Assembly (NCBI RefSeq): GCF_000276665.1
Contig: NW_004955418.1
Coordinates: 8,989,949 to 9,053,948, forward strand
Length of the DNA stretch: 64,000 bases
Direction of reading: 5' to 3'
Origin: Chinchilla lanigera
Taxonomy: Eukaryota > Chordata > Mammalia > Rodentia > Chinchillidae
Positions 1 through 11,399 of this stretch are shown here, one piece after another; the stretch's first letter is position 1, and each line of letters begins with the position of its first letter. Both the position numbers and the translations under genes were made by a program. A model generated the notes under the pieces. That model had not been told where the DNA came from and ran no database searches. It worked only from the letters and a program-made list of their open reading frames with translations.

Positions 1-810
1 CTCACAATATAGTTGTTTGTAAAAATCAAAAATATATTTTTGAAGTACCTGTATATTGAGTATTCTTTTATCTTTATTGCTTTTCTGTCTTGTACTTCCA
101 TTATTCCTCTTATTCTAATTCCTCCTTACCTATACTCTAGTAATTATCTTAACAAGAATGAATATTTTTAAGATGTAATGTGATATTAAGATTTTTCTAA
201 GTACTTAAGCCTTTATTAAAAACTTTTCTTCTCATAATATGTGTTAGGTGTAATGTAACTCATCTCTCTTTCCCTCTCTCTCTCTTCCCCTGATCTCTTT
301 GAAATCTTTTTCTTATTAAGATTTTTATCTCTTTATTCAGAAGGGACATTATTCAAATGTGGCACTCTTGGTGTCTGATCTCACAGGACCAGTAAAATCT
401 CATAAACCAGCTACAATTATGTCTCGCTTCAAAACTCTCTGGATACTTTTATTGCTGTATTTTACTTCTGCCCTTTTTTCTATCATTTCCATTCTGTCTT
501 TAATCACATGTAGCCATGAAAGAGGGGAATGGTACAGTGTTCCCATACACTATTATCTGCTGATCAAATTTTATTTCTTCTTGGAATGTCACCTTAATTA
601 ACAAATATTTGACCATAGAGTCACCTTAGAGAGGGACTGCAGAATATTTTTAATCAGTAGCTTCAATTTTGATCACTGTTCTTTCTCTATTCTTACTCTG
701 TATGGACAATTGAATGGGGAATGTAAAACCAAGGCTTGTGTTTTAATAGTGTGCATTGCATATTAAGTCCAAAGTTAATGCTTCTAGATGAATAAAAAAA
801 ATTAATAATT
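1..810. other. AT-rich sequence, no gene seen
   Basis: The stretch is AT-rich with a short CT-rich run near 260-300. An 80-codon ORF at 359-601 has no recognisable domain and an average mammalian intergenic composition, so I do not call it a gene. I could not match it to the 3' end of the L1 that begins just downstream. Confidence 0.5.
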
Positions 811-814
811 AATT

Positions 815-3800
815 CTTATGAGGGACAACTGCCTATAATTTTCCCCACTCTGTGGTTTGTCTTTTTACTTTGGTGGTGATTTCTTTTGTTGTGCAGAAGC
901 TTTTTAATAAGGTGAGATCCCATTTTAATAAGGTGAGATCCCATTTGTTGATTTTTTTATTGTATTTCCTGTACGGTCCAGGTTTTATTCATGAAGTCTT
1001 TGCCTACACCTGTGTCTGGAAGAATTCTACTTACTTTCTCTTCCAGTAGATTTAGTGTTTCTGCTTTAATATTTAGGTCTTTGATTCATTTTGACTTTAG
1101 TTTGGTACTTGGTCATAGACATGGGTCTAATTTTATTCTTTGGCATGTGGAAAGCCAGTTCTTCCAGCACAATTTATTAAAGAGGCTATCTTTCTTCCAG
1201 TGAACATGTTTGTTCCTGTCAAAGATAAGGTGGCTGAGTGTGTTTGTAGTTGTGTCTGCACCTTCTAATTTGTTCCACTGATCTGCAGGTCTGTTTTTAT
1301 TTTGTTTTGTTTTGTTTTTGCCAGTACCATGCTGATTTTATCAGAGTAGCTTTATAGTATAAGCTCAAGTCAGTGATTGTGATGCCTCCTGCCTTGCCTT
1401 TGTTGCCCAGAATTGCTTTTGCAATTCTAGGCCTCTTCTGTTTTCAAATGAATTTCAGTAATGTTTTCTCTAGTTCTGTGAGGTATGCTAATTGTACTTT
1501 GATCATTAACTCTGTATAACAGTTTTAGGTATATAGCTATTTTCAAAATGTTGATTCTTCCTATCCATGATCAAGCAATACCTTTCCATTTTCTGATATC
1601 CTCTTCAATCTCCTTTTCCAGAGCATTGTAATTTTCAATACATACATCTTATTTCCTTCATTAGACTGATTCATAAGTATTTTATTTTTTATATGCTATT
1701 GTGAAGGGTGCTGTTTCCCTAATTTCTCTCTCCTTGAGTTTGTTGTTTGTGTAGAGGAATGCTATTGAGTTTTGAGTGATGCTTTGTGTATAGCTGTCCT
1801 ACTGAATTTGCTTATTAAATCTAGAAATCTTTTGGTGGAATTTTTGGGGTCTTCTATAGAGAGAATTATGTCATTGATAAATAATAATTTCACTTCTTCC
1901 TTTCCTATCCTTACTCCTTTTATTTCTCTCTCTTGTCTAATTGCTCTGGATAATATTTCCACAACTATTTTGAATAGAAGAAGTGCTAGTGGACATCCTT
2001 CTCTTATTCCTAACTTTAGAGAGAAAGCTTTTAGTTTTTGTCAGTTTAGTATGATATTGCCTGTTGGTTTGTTCTAGATGGCTTTTATCAGACTAAGATA
2101 AAGATTGTCTATTCCAGGTTTTTACACTGTTTTTATCATGAATGGGCATTGGATTTTGTCAAATGTTTTTTCTGCATCTATTGATATGGTCATGTAATTT
2201 TTGTCTTTTTCTCTGTTGATAGGGTGCATTACATTTATTGATTTGCATATGTTGAACCGTCCCTACATCCCTGGTACGAATCTAATTTGGTCATGGTGTA
2301 TAATCTTCTTGATGTCTTTCTGCATTCTGTTTGCCAGTATCTTATTGAGGATTTTGGCATCTATATTTCATTGGGAAATTGGACTGAAGTTTTCTTTTTG
2401 GATTGGATCCTTCTCTGGTTTTGGAGTGATGATAATAATAATAATTGCCTCCAGAAATGATTGTTGAAGTATTGCTTGCATTTCAATTTCCTTAAAGAGT
2501 TTCAGAATTAGTGTCATTAATTCTTCTCTAAATTTCTTATAGAATTCAGTTATGAATCCATCAGGGCCTTGGCTTCTCTATGTTGATAAAGTTTTAATCC
2601 GTTTTTCAATTTCATTGGCTGATGTTGGTTGTTTAGAATTTTTATATCTTCTTGATTTCATTTTGGCAGTTGGATTGTGTCTAGGTATCTGTGTATTTCT
2701 TCTGTTTTTTTCTATTTTTTTTTTGGAATATAGATTTTCATACTAGGTTTCTATGATCTTCAGAATTTCTGTAGTGTCTATAGAAATTTCTCCCTTTTCA
2801 ATCCTAATTGCCTGAATTTGTGTTTTACTTCTTTACTCTTTTCATAGGGGTAGCTAATGTCTCATCAGCTTTATTAATTCTTTCAAAAGAATCAACTTTT
2901 CCATTCATTGATTCTTTGTATTTCTGTCTCATTTGCATATTTGGGCTCTTATCTTTATAATTTCCTCTTTTGTATGAGCTTTTGTTTGATTTGTTCTTCT
3001 TTTTCTTGAAGTCTGAGGTTCAACATTAGGTTGTTTATTTGAGCTCTTTCCACTTTCCTGATGTAAGAGTTTATCACTACAAATTTCCCTCTTAGGACTG
3101 ATTTCACCGTATCTCACATGTTTTGGTACTTTGCATCAGCATTTTCTTTTAATGGTATAAACTCTGTAGTTTTATATTTAATTGTTTGTGTGACCTACTT
3201 GTTGCTCAGAAGTGTGTTGTCTAACTTCCATGTGTATTTGTACCTTTTAGGGTTTCCTTCATCATTAATTTCCAGTTCAATTGTACTATGGTCAGATAGT
3301 GTGCAAGGAATGATTTCAATTCCTCTACATTTACTGAAATGTTTAGTTGGCAAGTATTTGGTCTATGTTGGACAACGTACTATGTGTAGCTAAAAAGAAT
3401 GTGTATTCTGATGTTTTGGGATGGAACACTTCGTAGACATCTGTCAAATCCATTTGTTTATAGGCTTGGTTTAAAGCTGATATTTCTTTGTTGAGTTTTT
3501 GTCTAGTTGATCTATCTATTTGTGAGAGCAGTGTATGAGGTCCCCACTCCAATTGTGTTAGTGCTTATTTGTTTATTAATGTCTGTTAATATTTGTTTTA
3601 CATAGTGTGCACTGGTGTTTAGTGCATAAATGTTTATGATTGTTATCTATTCTTCCTGGAGATTTCCCTTAACAAGTATGTGATGACCTTCCTAAACTCT
3701 TTTGATCAGTTTTGGCTTAAATTTTACACTATCTGCAAATAGAATAGCTATCCCTGCTTTTTCTTAGGTTCTTGTGTCATGGAGAATTGTTTAGCATCCT

Positions 3801-3960
3801 TTGACTTTTTCTGTGAAATTCTTTTTTGAGTTAAGTGTGCTTCTTGAATGCAGCATGTTGTTGGATCTTGTTTCTTATTTCATTCTGCCAATCTTTTTCT
3901 TTTTTATTGGTGAGTTGGGTCCATTTACATTGATGTTCATAACATATGTATGGCTTATCT
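815..3960 (-). pseudogene. L1-A ORF2 (endonuclease/reverse transcriptase), decayed
   Basis: ORF2p of L1 nicks target DNA and reverse-transcribes its own RNA there. The endonuclease region lies near 3960-3200, the reverse transcriptase around 2500-1700, and the C-terminal region runs down to about 815 where it is cut off. The FADD-type catalytic motif reads F-I-N-D at 1870-1881, so the first catalytic-position Asp is replaced by Asn. Many stops and frameshifts are present. The 3' coding end, including the Cys-rich domain, is missing. It is certainly inactive. Confidence 0.85.
902..943. repeat. 21-bp tandem duplication inside L1-A ORF2
   Basis: Two perfect 21-bp copies lie at 902-922 and 923-943 (each beginning TTTTAATAAGG). 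The other L1 copies in the window have a single copy at this place (for example near 19968-19985), so the duplication is private to this element. Confidence 0.85.
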
Positions 3961-4039
3961 TTTTCATGTTATTTTCCTGTTGTTGGTCCCCTGTTTTTCT
4001 TTGTTTAATTTCTTGCCCTGCTCAGCAGTTTCTTTCTAT

Positions 4040-4498
4040 TAATATTTATATGTTTGTGGTCTTCATTACTCTTTCTAATATTACCTTCAGAGAATTCTGT
4101 AGGGCTGGATTGGTGATCATCAATTTCTTCATGTGTTCTTTGTCATGGGGTTATCTTATTTTTCATTGAATTTGAAATATACCTTCTCAGAGTATATCAA
4201 TCTGAGTTGAAGACTGTTTACTTTCATGGTTTGAAATAGCTCAATTTAGGCTATCCTTAACTTAAGTGTTTGTGTTGAGATGTCTGCTGTGATTCTAAAA
4301 GACTTTCTTTGACAGTGATTTGTTTCTTCTCTCTAGTTGATTTAAGTATCTTGTCCTTGTGTTGAATTTCTAGAATCTTGATTAATATATTCTTTGCTGT
4401 AAATTTATTTTGGTCATGGCTATTTGGAGTTATGTAGGAGTCATTTATTTGTATATCAAATTCTTTATCCATGTTTGGAAATTATTCTGCCATTATTT
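4040..4498 (-). pseudogene. L1-A ORF1, C-terminal portion
   Basis: The minus-strand translation of 4257-4472 has the conserved ORF1p C-terminal stretch of the form KILKSTREKKQITVKES. This belongs to the RNA-binding/chaperone part of ORF1p, the protein that coats L1 RNA. The upstream part of the same ORF continues at 11125-12604, beyond the inserted L1-B. After one copy of the 16-bp target duplication is removed, the codon frame runs on from the 11.1-kb side. An in-frame stop lies just downstream of the junction, so the gene is dead. Confidence 0.85.
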
Positions 4499-4514
4499 CT
4501 GTGAGGAACTTTTT

Positions 4515-5040
4515 TTTGACTATTTTTTTTAAATAAAAGGAGGAAAACATTAACAGACAACCATTACAAAATAGCAAAAGAATAATACAAACAATGCAAA
4601 ATTACAAATAAAGTGGTAGGAAATTAACAATGCTTGTTCTATTGCATATTGACATCTTTAAAGTGGTTTTTCAGGCAAGTAAATAGAGACATGCAATATG
4701 GAACAATCAAGGACTCATTAACTGTTTCTTTCAGCAAAGAAATAGAAGACAGTAGATCATCTATGTTAACTATCCTGTATATACATACATACAAAATTTC
4801 TCCTTCCATTTCCCACATCCTAATTGATCTTTACCCTTGCGCATTTTCTTTTCACTTCACAATGACTATCACACCTCCAAGTTTTTATTAACTCATTCAG
4901 GTTTTGCACTAATGAGACAATGCGTTGCTTGCACGTGCAGGTCTGGTTTCTTACACTTATGAGTATGGTCTCTGGTTGTGACCATTTACCTATAAAAGCC
5001 TCGAGTTTATCTTTCTTTATCACTGAGTAGTATTCTACTG
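4515..5040 (-). other. L1-B 3'UTR and tail
   Basis: The T-run at 4508-4530 (poly(A) on the L1 strand) is followed by A-rich sequence and the block ending in the CTCGAGTTTATC motif near ORF2. The same 3'UTR block recurs at 18540-19090, 28540-28745, 37460-38215 and 46560-46738, which defines one L1 family in this genome. Confidence 0.8.
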
Positions 5041-5670
5041 TACAAAAATACTACAATTTTCTTATCCAATCCTCTGTGGATGGACATTTGGGTTGCTTCC
5101 ACAATTTAGCAATTACAAATTGTGCTGCTGTGAACATAGGTGCATATATATCACTGTGATATGATGTTTTTAGATCTTCTGGGAAAATACCCAGAAGAGG
5201 AATATCTAGGTTGAATGGGACCTCTAGTCCTAATTTTCTGAGGAATCTCCAAACTGATTTCCACGGTGGTTTCACCAGCCTGCATTCCCACCAGCAGTGA
5301 AGAAGAGTTCCTATTTCTCCACAGCGTGGCCAGCATGTGTTATTGGTTGATTTCTTAATGCTAGCCATTCTTCCTGGGGTAAGGTGGAATCTCAACATTG
5401 TTTTAAATTGCATTTCTCAAATGATTAATGATATTGAACATCTTCTCATGTATTTATTTGTCATTTGTATTTCATTATCTAAGAAGTATATAGTCATCTC
5501 AGCTGCCCAATTTTGGATTTGGTCTTTGAAATTGGGGAGACTGATATTTTTTAGTTCTTTATATGTTCTAGATAGAAGTCCTTTGTCTGAGGGACAGTCA
5601 AATAAAACTTTTTCCAAGTTTGTGGGTATTCTTTTTACTCTGTTTGTGATTTCTTTAGATGTGCAGAAAC

Positions 5671-5770
5671 TTTTTTTTTTTTTGGTTTTTCTCTGGTACC
5701 GGGAACCGAACTCATGACCTTGCACTTGCCAGGCAAGCGCTTTTGCCGCTGAGCTAAATCCCCAGCCCCC
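5671..5770 (-). mobile_element. ID SINE (tRNA-derived) in L1-B ORF2
   Basis: The minus-strand ID body has the A-box-like GATTTAGCTCAG and B-box-like GGTTCCCGGTACC segments, with a T-run on the plus strand as its poly(A) tail. It is flanked by the 12-bp perfect TSD ATGTGCAGAAAC at 5659-5670 and 5771-5782, extendable by TTTT. The well-preserved body and exact TSD suggest a fairly young insertion. Confidence 0.95.
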
Positions 5771-7459
5771 ATGTGCAGAAACTTTTCAGTAGGATGAGAT
5801 CCCAGCTGTTGATTCTTTAAAGTGTTTCACATGCAGTTTGGTTTTTGTTCACAAACTCTCTGCCTACCCCTATGTTTTCAAGGTTTTCACTTGCTTTCCT
5901 CTTCCAATATGCTTAATGTTTCTCTTTTAATATTGAGATCTATGATCCATTTTGACTTGAGTTTGGTGCATGGTGATAGACTCAGGTCTATTTTCAGTCT
6001 TTGGCAGGTGGCAAGCTGATCTTTCCAGCATCATTTGCTAAAGAGGCTATCGTTCTTCCAGTGAGTTTGTTTGGCCCCTTAAAGATTATGTGGCTGACTG
6101 TGTTTTTCCTTGTGGCTGTTTCTTCCAGTCTATTCCACTGATCTGTCAATGGTCTGTTTTTTAGCCAGTACCAGGTTGATTTTATTATAATACCTTTGAA
6201 GTATAATTTCAGGTCATGGTGTGTGATTCCATCTGACTTGTCCTTGTTGCCCAGGATTGCTTTTGCTATTCTGGGTCTCTTCTGGTTCCAGATGAATTTA
6301 AGGCATGTTTTCTCGAGATCTGTGAGGTATGCTAATGGTAGTGTAGTGTGAATTGTATTGAATCTGTACAGCAATTTGTGAAAAGCTTTTTCTAGCAATA
6401 TTCATAATGTTGGTTCTTCCTATCCGTGAACAAGTAATATTTTTCCATTTACTGAAATCTTCTTCAATCTCTGTTTTCAGAGTACTGTAGTTTTCATTGA
6501 ATAGATCTTTTACTTCTTCTCTTACATTGATTCCTTAATATTTCAATTTCTTGGATGTTACTGTGAAAGGTATGGTTTCCTTAACTTCTATCTCAGTCTG
6601 TTTGTTGTTTGTGTATAGGAATACTATGGATTTTTGGATGTAGACTGTGTATCCAGCTACACATGTGAATTTGTTGATTAATTCAAGGAGTCTTCTTATG
6701 GAGTTTTTTGGATCTTCCATGTAAAGTATCATGCCATCTGCAAATAGTGATAGTTTTACTTCTTCTTTTCCTGTCCTTATTCTTTTTATTTTTCTCTCCT
6801 GTCTAATTGCTCTGGCTAATGATTCCAGAACTATATTGAACAGGAGTGATGACAGCGGACATCCTTGTCTTGTTCCTCATTTTAAAGTAAAAGCTTTCAG
6901 TTTTTGTCCATATAGAATGGTATTGGCTGTTGGATTGTCATAGATGGCATGGATCAGGTTAAGGTAAAGATCATCTATTCATATTTTCTGTAGATTTTTT
7001 TTTTATCTTGAATGCATGTTGGACTTTGTGAAAAGCTTTTTCTGCATCTATTCAGATGATAATGTAGTTTTTGTCCTTAGCTCCATTGATATGGCATATA
7101 ACCTTTATACATTTACAAATATTGAACCAATCCTGTATTCTTGGAATGAATCCAATGTGATCATGATGTATGATTTTCTTGATGATTTGCTGCATTCTAT
7201 TTGCTAGTATTTTATTGAGTATCTTTGCATCTATATCCATTAGGAAGATGGCTCTGTAGTTCTCTTTCTTGGTTGGGTCTTTATCTGGTTTTGGTATAAG
7301 TATGATGCTTGCCTCCAGAAATGAGATAGGGAGAAATTCTCCCTTTTCAATTTCATTGAAGAGTTTAAGGAGTGTTTGTACTAAATCTTCTTTGAATTTA
7401 TTGTAAAATTCTTCTGTGAATCCATCAGAGCCTGGGCTTTTCTTTGTCGGTAGGTTTTT

Positions 7460-7550
7460 TTTTTTTTCCCCCTTCCGGTACCGGGAACCGAACTCACGAC
7501 CTTGCGCTTGCCAGGCAGGCGCTTTGCCACTGAGCTAAATCCCCAGCCCC
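7460..7550 (-). mobile_element. ID SINE (tRNA-derived) in L1-B ORF2
   Basis: This is a well-preserved ID body on the minus strand, with a T-run at the plus-strand left end. It is flanked by the perfect 15-bp TSD TGTCGGTAGGTTTTT at 7445-7459 and 7551-7565. It is close to the copy at 5671, so both belong to the same recent ID subfamily. Confidence 0.95.
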
Positions 7551-9044
7551 TGTCGGTAGGTTTTTAATCATGTTTTCAATCTCATTAATTTATATTTGGT
7601 TGTTCAGAAATTTTATATCTTCTTGACTCAACCTTGGTAATTCATACATATCTGGGAATCTGTCCATTTCTTCTGAGCTTTCTATCCTATGAGAGTAAAG
7701 ATTTTCAAAGTAGATATTAAGGATCTTCTGAATTTCTGTGGAATCTGTAGTAATTTCATTCTTTTCATTCCTTATTGAATGAATGTGAGTTCTTTCCTTC
7801 CTTTTTTTGATAATGTTGGCTAGGAGTTTAACAATTTTATTTATTCTTTCAAAGAACCAACTCTTTGATTCATTTATTTTTTGGAGGATTTTCTTTGTTT
7901 CAATTGCATTAGTTTCTGCCGTGATCTTTATACACTCCTCCCTTCTTTGGGCTTTGGGCTTGACTTGTTCTTCTTTTTCTAAAAGTTTAAGATGAGGATT
8001 AGGCTATTTACTTGTTCTCTTTCTGTTTTCCTTATGTATGAAGTCATCACTCTAAATTTCCCTCTGAGGACTGCTTTCATTGCATCCCATAGATTCAGGT
8101 AAGTTGTATTTACATTTTCATTTGTGTGTGTTTTTTAATTTCCTCTTGAATTTGTTCTGTGACCCATTGGTTGTTGAGGAGGTTGTTGTTTAATTTCCAA
8201 GTGTTTATGGAGTTTTTGGAGTTCCTTTTGTCATTAATTTCCAATTTCATTCCACTGTGGTCAGAGAACATGCATGGGATAAATTCAATTCCTTTTCATT
8301 TTGGAAGGTACACTGTACAGGCTAGAATGTGGTCTATTTTAGAGAAAGACCCATGTGCAGCTGAGAAAAATGTGTATTCTGATGTTGTGGGGTGGGACAT
8401 TCTCTGTCCATCTACTAAGTCCATTTGTTCACAGCTGTGGTTCAGATCTGTATTTCCTTGCTGATTTTTTGTCCTGTTGACCCATCTGCTTGTGTCAATG
8501 GGGTGTTGAGGTCCCCTGTTACAATAGTGTTATTAATTATATGGGTTTTCATGTCTATTAAGATTTGTCTGTATAATTTGGAGCTCCAATATTTGGTGCA
8601 TACATGTTTATGATTGTTGTCTCATCCTTTTGCAGTGTTCCCCTGACAAGTATGTAGTGACCTTCCTTATTTCTTTCAATTGTTGCCCGTTTGTAGTTTA
8701 CATTGTCTGCAAACAGAAAAGCTACACCTGCTTTTTTCTGGGTTCCTGTTACATGGACTATAATTTTCCTATCCTTTGACTTTTAGTCTATGGATTTCCC
8801 TTTGAGCACAATGAATTTCTTGTACACAGCATATCATTGGATTTTGTTTTTTTTGTCCACTCTGCCAGTCTGTTTCTTTTGACTATAGAATTGAGGCCAT
8901 TTATATTTATAGTTATAATTGATATGTGTTGATTTTTCATTGTCATGTTATTTACTTGCATTGGTTTCCTACTTTTCTACCTGTTTACTTGCTTGCTGTT
9001 CTTGACCTTTCCTTTCTACTGTTGTTCTTAAAATTGTGGTCAGA

Positions 9045-9960
9045 TTTTACTCTGTCTAGAATATCTTTTAGTACTCCTTGTAATGCTTGCTTGACTCATG
9101 AAGTTCTTCAATGGTTCTTTGTCATGGAAATATTTTATCTCTTTGTTGAATTTGAGAGATAGTTTGGCAGGGTACATCAGTCTTGGTTGGAGGCTGTTTT
9201 ATCTAGGACCTGTAGTACTTCACTCCAAGCTCTTCTCAGTTGGCTGGTTTGTGCTGAGAAGTCTTCAGTGATTCTGATGGGCTTTCCTTTACAGGTAATC
9301 TGTTTCTTTTCTCTAGCAGCTTTTAATATTCTGTTCTTTTGCTGAAGATCTGGGAACTTGACTATTGTATGTCTGGGTATAATTTTATATTGGTTGTGGT
9401 TGGTTGAAGTTCTATATGCCTCATTTCCTGTATATTAGGTTTTTTTTCCATACTTTGTAAATTTTCTGCTGCTATTTCTGCAAATATTCTTTTTATGTCA
9501 GTTGTGTTCCCTCCTGCTGTTTCATTTACTCCTATTAGTCATATATTATTCTTTTTACCTCGTTTTGCAGCTGTTGAATTGATTTTTCCTGGATTTTTGT
9601 TGATTTTATGAGATCCTTTCTTTCATAGTCGCTACCTGCCATAGTGTTTTAAAGTCTGAAATTACATCTTCAGCTTCATTCAAGCAGTTTTGGCAGCTTT
9701 CAATGGAAGCTTTGTTTTGCGGGAAGTCACTTTGAATCTGGTTCATGCATTCTAACTGCTCCCTATATTTTTCATTTAACACTTCCATCCTTTGCCTTTG
9801 TTCTTCTATTTACTTCTGTGTTTCTTCTTCAGATGTTTTGAGCAGTTCTTTCATTAGTATTGTCATTTCATTTTTTTCCTGAGAGATTATTTATGATCTC
9901 ATCTCTTCTATGGTCTTATGGGGTTGTTCCTTTACTTCCACTGCAATCATTTCACTATTT
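9045..9960 (-). pseudogene. L1-B ORF1 (RNA-binding protein), decayed
   Basis: ORF1p is the L1 RNA chaperone with a coiled coil followed by an RRM-like and a C-terminal domain. The C-terminal part matches L1-A at the protein level near 9060-9400 (for example the motif around the CTTTGTCATGG block at 9118-9128). The coiled-coil part is visible as the 60-codon minus-strand frame 9606-9788, rich in E, Q, N and K with heptad-like spacing. Several stops break the frame. The start lies near 9960, next to the GC-rich 5'UTR. Confidence 0.75.
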
Positions 9961-9964
9961 CAGG

Positions 9965-11108
9965 CATGTGTTTACCAAATTCTCCTATGTCTATGTTTCC
10001 TGAACTTGTTCTGAGTGGGGTGGAGTTCTGGGTTTGTGTTTTAGTCCTTTGTTTTGTCATGTTTGATACTGGATGCAGAAAGCTCAGTTTCCCTCTTCAG
10101 GGGCTGCATAGCAAAGGCCACTATTGTCCCTAGTTATCCTGTTGGTCAGGTTTGCCCCTCAGTATCCACTGAGAAGCAATACTTAGTCTGGAATTTTCTG
10201 GCAGATATTGATTTATATCTAGTTATCCCAGGTCTCAGACACAGGCATTTGTGTCAGCTGATGGCAAACCATCTAACCCAGCATCCCCTTGCAGTTTGGG
10301 GCATGTGCAAGGCCCAGGCTCAGGTTGCACTGGTGTGATAGTCCCGGTCCAGTGGACCTATGTCCCTAGGCAGTTTGGCATACAGGTAAAACCCAGACAA
10401 GATTTGCAGGGTCAACAGTTGGTGAACTACCTGATTGTGTGTCTCCAGTCAGTTCAGGGCACATACAGAAACCAGATGCAGGCCAGACCCACAGCAATCA
10501 CAGACTGCCCATGCCCGTGACCCCCCAGGGGTTCTGGGCACACGTAAAGTACGGATTCGAACCATGGGATCAGCAGCTCTTGGAACCCTTTCTCACTCGG
10601 TGCAGGGCCAGCACATGGATTGCCCACATGTGAACAGTGAGAGCAGTCCCAGGGCCTTCTGACTGAGGACCTCCTGTCTGCCACAGGTGCATGGAGGGTG
10701 GAAACTCAGACTGTAATGGGGATGGGGTCATGGGTCCCCCACTCTTCCCCCAGGAATTGATGAGAAATACCTGGCTGTCTCCGTGAGTTTCAGCTGGGAA
10801 CCATGGTGTTTTGAGCAGGTTGCAGGCTGCCTGGTTCTGCTTCTTAGTCAGTTCAGGATGTGCACAGGAGCCAGACCCAAGCCACTCAAAGAGCAATCAC
10901 AGACTGCCCATGCCTGCCACCCCCCAGGGGGTCCAGGAGCAAGTAAAGAATGGACTCAAACTGCAGGACCAGCATGACTTGGAGCACTTGCTCACTCAGT
11001 GCAGGGTACATGCAGGGAGGGTCCCTTTTTGAACCGCAATGAGAGCAGTCCCCGGGGTTTTTGCATGAGGAATTCCTATCTGCCATGGTTGCATGGAGGG
11101 CAGAGACT
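9965..11108 (-). promoter_or_regulatory. L1-B 5'UTR with two ~400-bp monomers
   Basis: A sharply GC-richer block occupies the 5' position of L1-B. Two related units follow each other with a period of about 400 bp. Landmarks are CAGTTCAGG at 10449 and 10851, CACAGACTGCCCATGCC at 10499 and 10897, GAGAGCAGTCCC at about 10639 and 11041, and GCATGGAGGG at about 10690 and 11091. Tandem 5' monomers act as internal Pol II promoters in some rodent L1s; here that role is inferred from position only. The sequence between 9965 and 10440 looks like the single-copy tether. Confidence 0.75.
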
Positions 11109-11399
11109 CTGTGAAGAACTTTTTAATGGCTTTTGCACTATCTCCAGCTTTCTTACTGACTCCACTCAATTTTATGTTCTTCTTTGCTTCATTTTGCAAT
11201 TTGTTGGATTGATTTTTTGTTGTTGTTGTTGTCCCTTGGTACTTTTATGATACCTTTCTTTTCCTGGTTACTAGCCATATTCCTGTCTTCTAGGTCTGAT
11301 ATTCTGTCCTTGCCTTCATTCAATCTGTTACATATACTTTCAGTGGAATTTTCAGTCTCCTGGGTGTATGTTTGTATCTGTTTCATTGATTCCATTTCT

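Larger units (their letters stand above)
815..4498 (-). mobile_element. L1-A, older LINE-1: ORF2 and ORF1 C-terminal part
   Basis: Read on the minus strand, this is L1 ORF2 followed upstream by the C-terminal part of ORF1. The order on the plus strand (ORF2 C-terminal side, reverse transcriptase, endonuclease, ORF1) is that of a minus-strand L1. Translations such as 1762-1962 and 2929-3117 are L1-like, but frames are broken throughout. The element stops at 4498 where a second L1 inserted, and its 5' part resumes at 11125. The last ~1.1 kb of the 3' end (ORF2 C-terminus, 3'UTR, poly(A)), present in the neighbouring L1-B, is not found at 1-815. The ~815 boundary is approximate. Confidence 0.9.
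5045..8945 (-). pseudogene. L1-B ORF2 (endonuclease/reverse transcriptase), disrupted
   Basis: The C-terminal translation (5051-5413) keeps the diagnostic ORF2 cysteine motif CX3CX7HX4C at about 5282-5335. The reverse transcriptase region includes 7052-7240 ([11 protein letters not shown] followed by [12 protein letters not shown]) and the catalytic box at 6733-6744, which reads F-A-D-G instead of F-A-D-D, removing a metal-binding Asp. The endonuclease N-terminus lies near 8945-8300. The frame is broken by stops, frameshifts and two ID SINEs at 5671-5770 and 7460-7550. Both SINEs are bracketed by TSDs, so they landed after this copy was in place. Confidence 0.9.
4515..11108 (-). mobile_element. 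L1-B, near-full-length LINE-1 nested in L1-A
   Basis: This is a complete minus-strand L1 architecture of about 6.6 kb: T-run and 3'UTR at 4515-5040, ORF2 at about 5045-8945, ORF1 at about 9045-9960, and a GC-rich 5'UTR at about 9965-11108. It is flanked by a 16-bp TSD, CTGTGAGGAACTTTTT at 4499-4514 and CTGTGAAGAACTTTTT at 11109-11124 (one mismatch). Two ID SINEs interrupt ORF2. The frames are damaged, so it is a fossil, but it clearly inserted after L1-A. Confidence 0.93.

Noticed and set aside
902..943. Direct repeats as a CRISPR-like or origin array
   Set aside because: Only two adjacent copies without spacers, inside L1.
1772..4169. Plus-strand ORFs of 60-122 codons across 1.8-4.2 kb
   Set aside because: They are antisense to decayed L1 ORF2/ORF1, rich in Phe, Leu, Ser and Ile, and are shadow frames.
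5671..5770. Possible tRNA-Ala gene from the A-box and B-box
   Set aside because: This is an ID SINE (tail, TSD, many related copies), not a folded functional tRNA.
10054..11086. Cluster of overlapping ORFs in a GC-rich block, like small genes
   Set aside because: They occupy the L1-B 5'UTR monomers; the length follows from high GC, and the frames differ between the two monomers.
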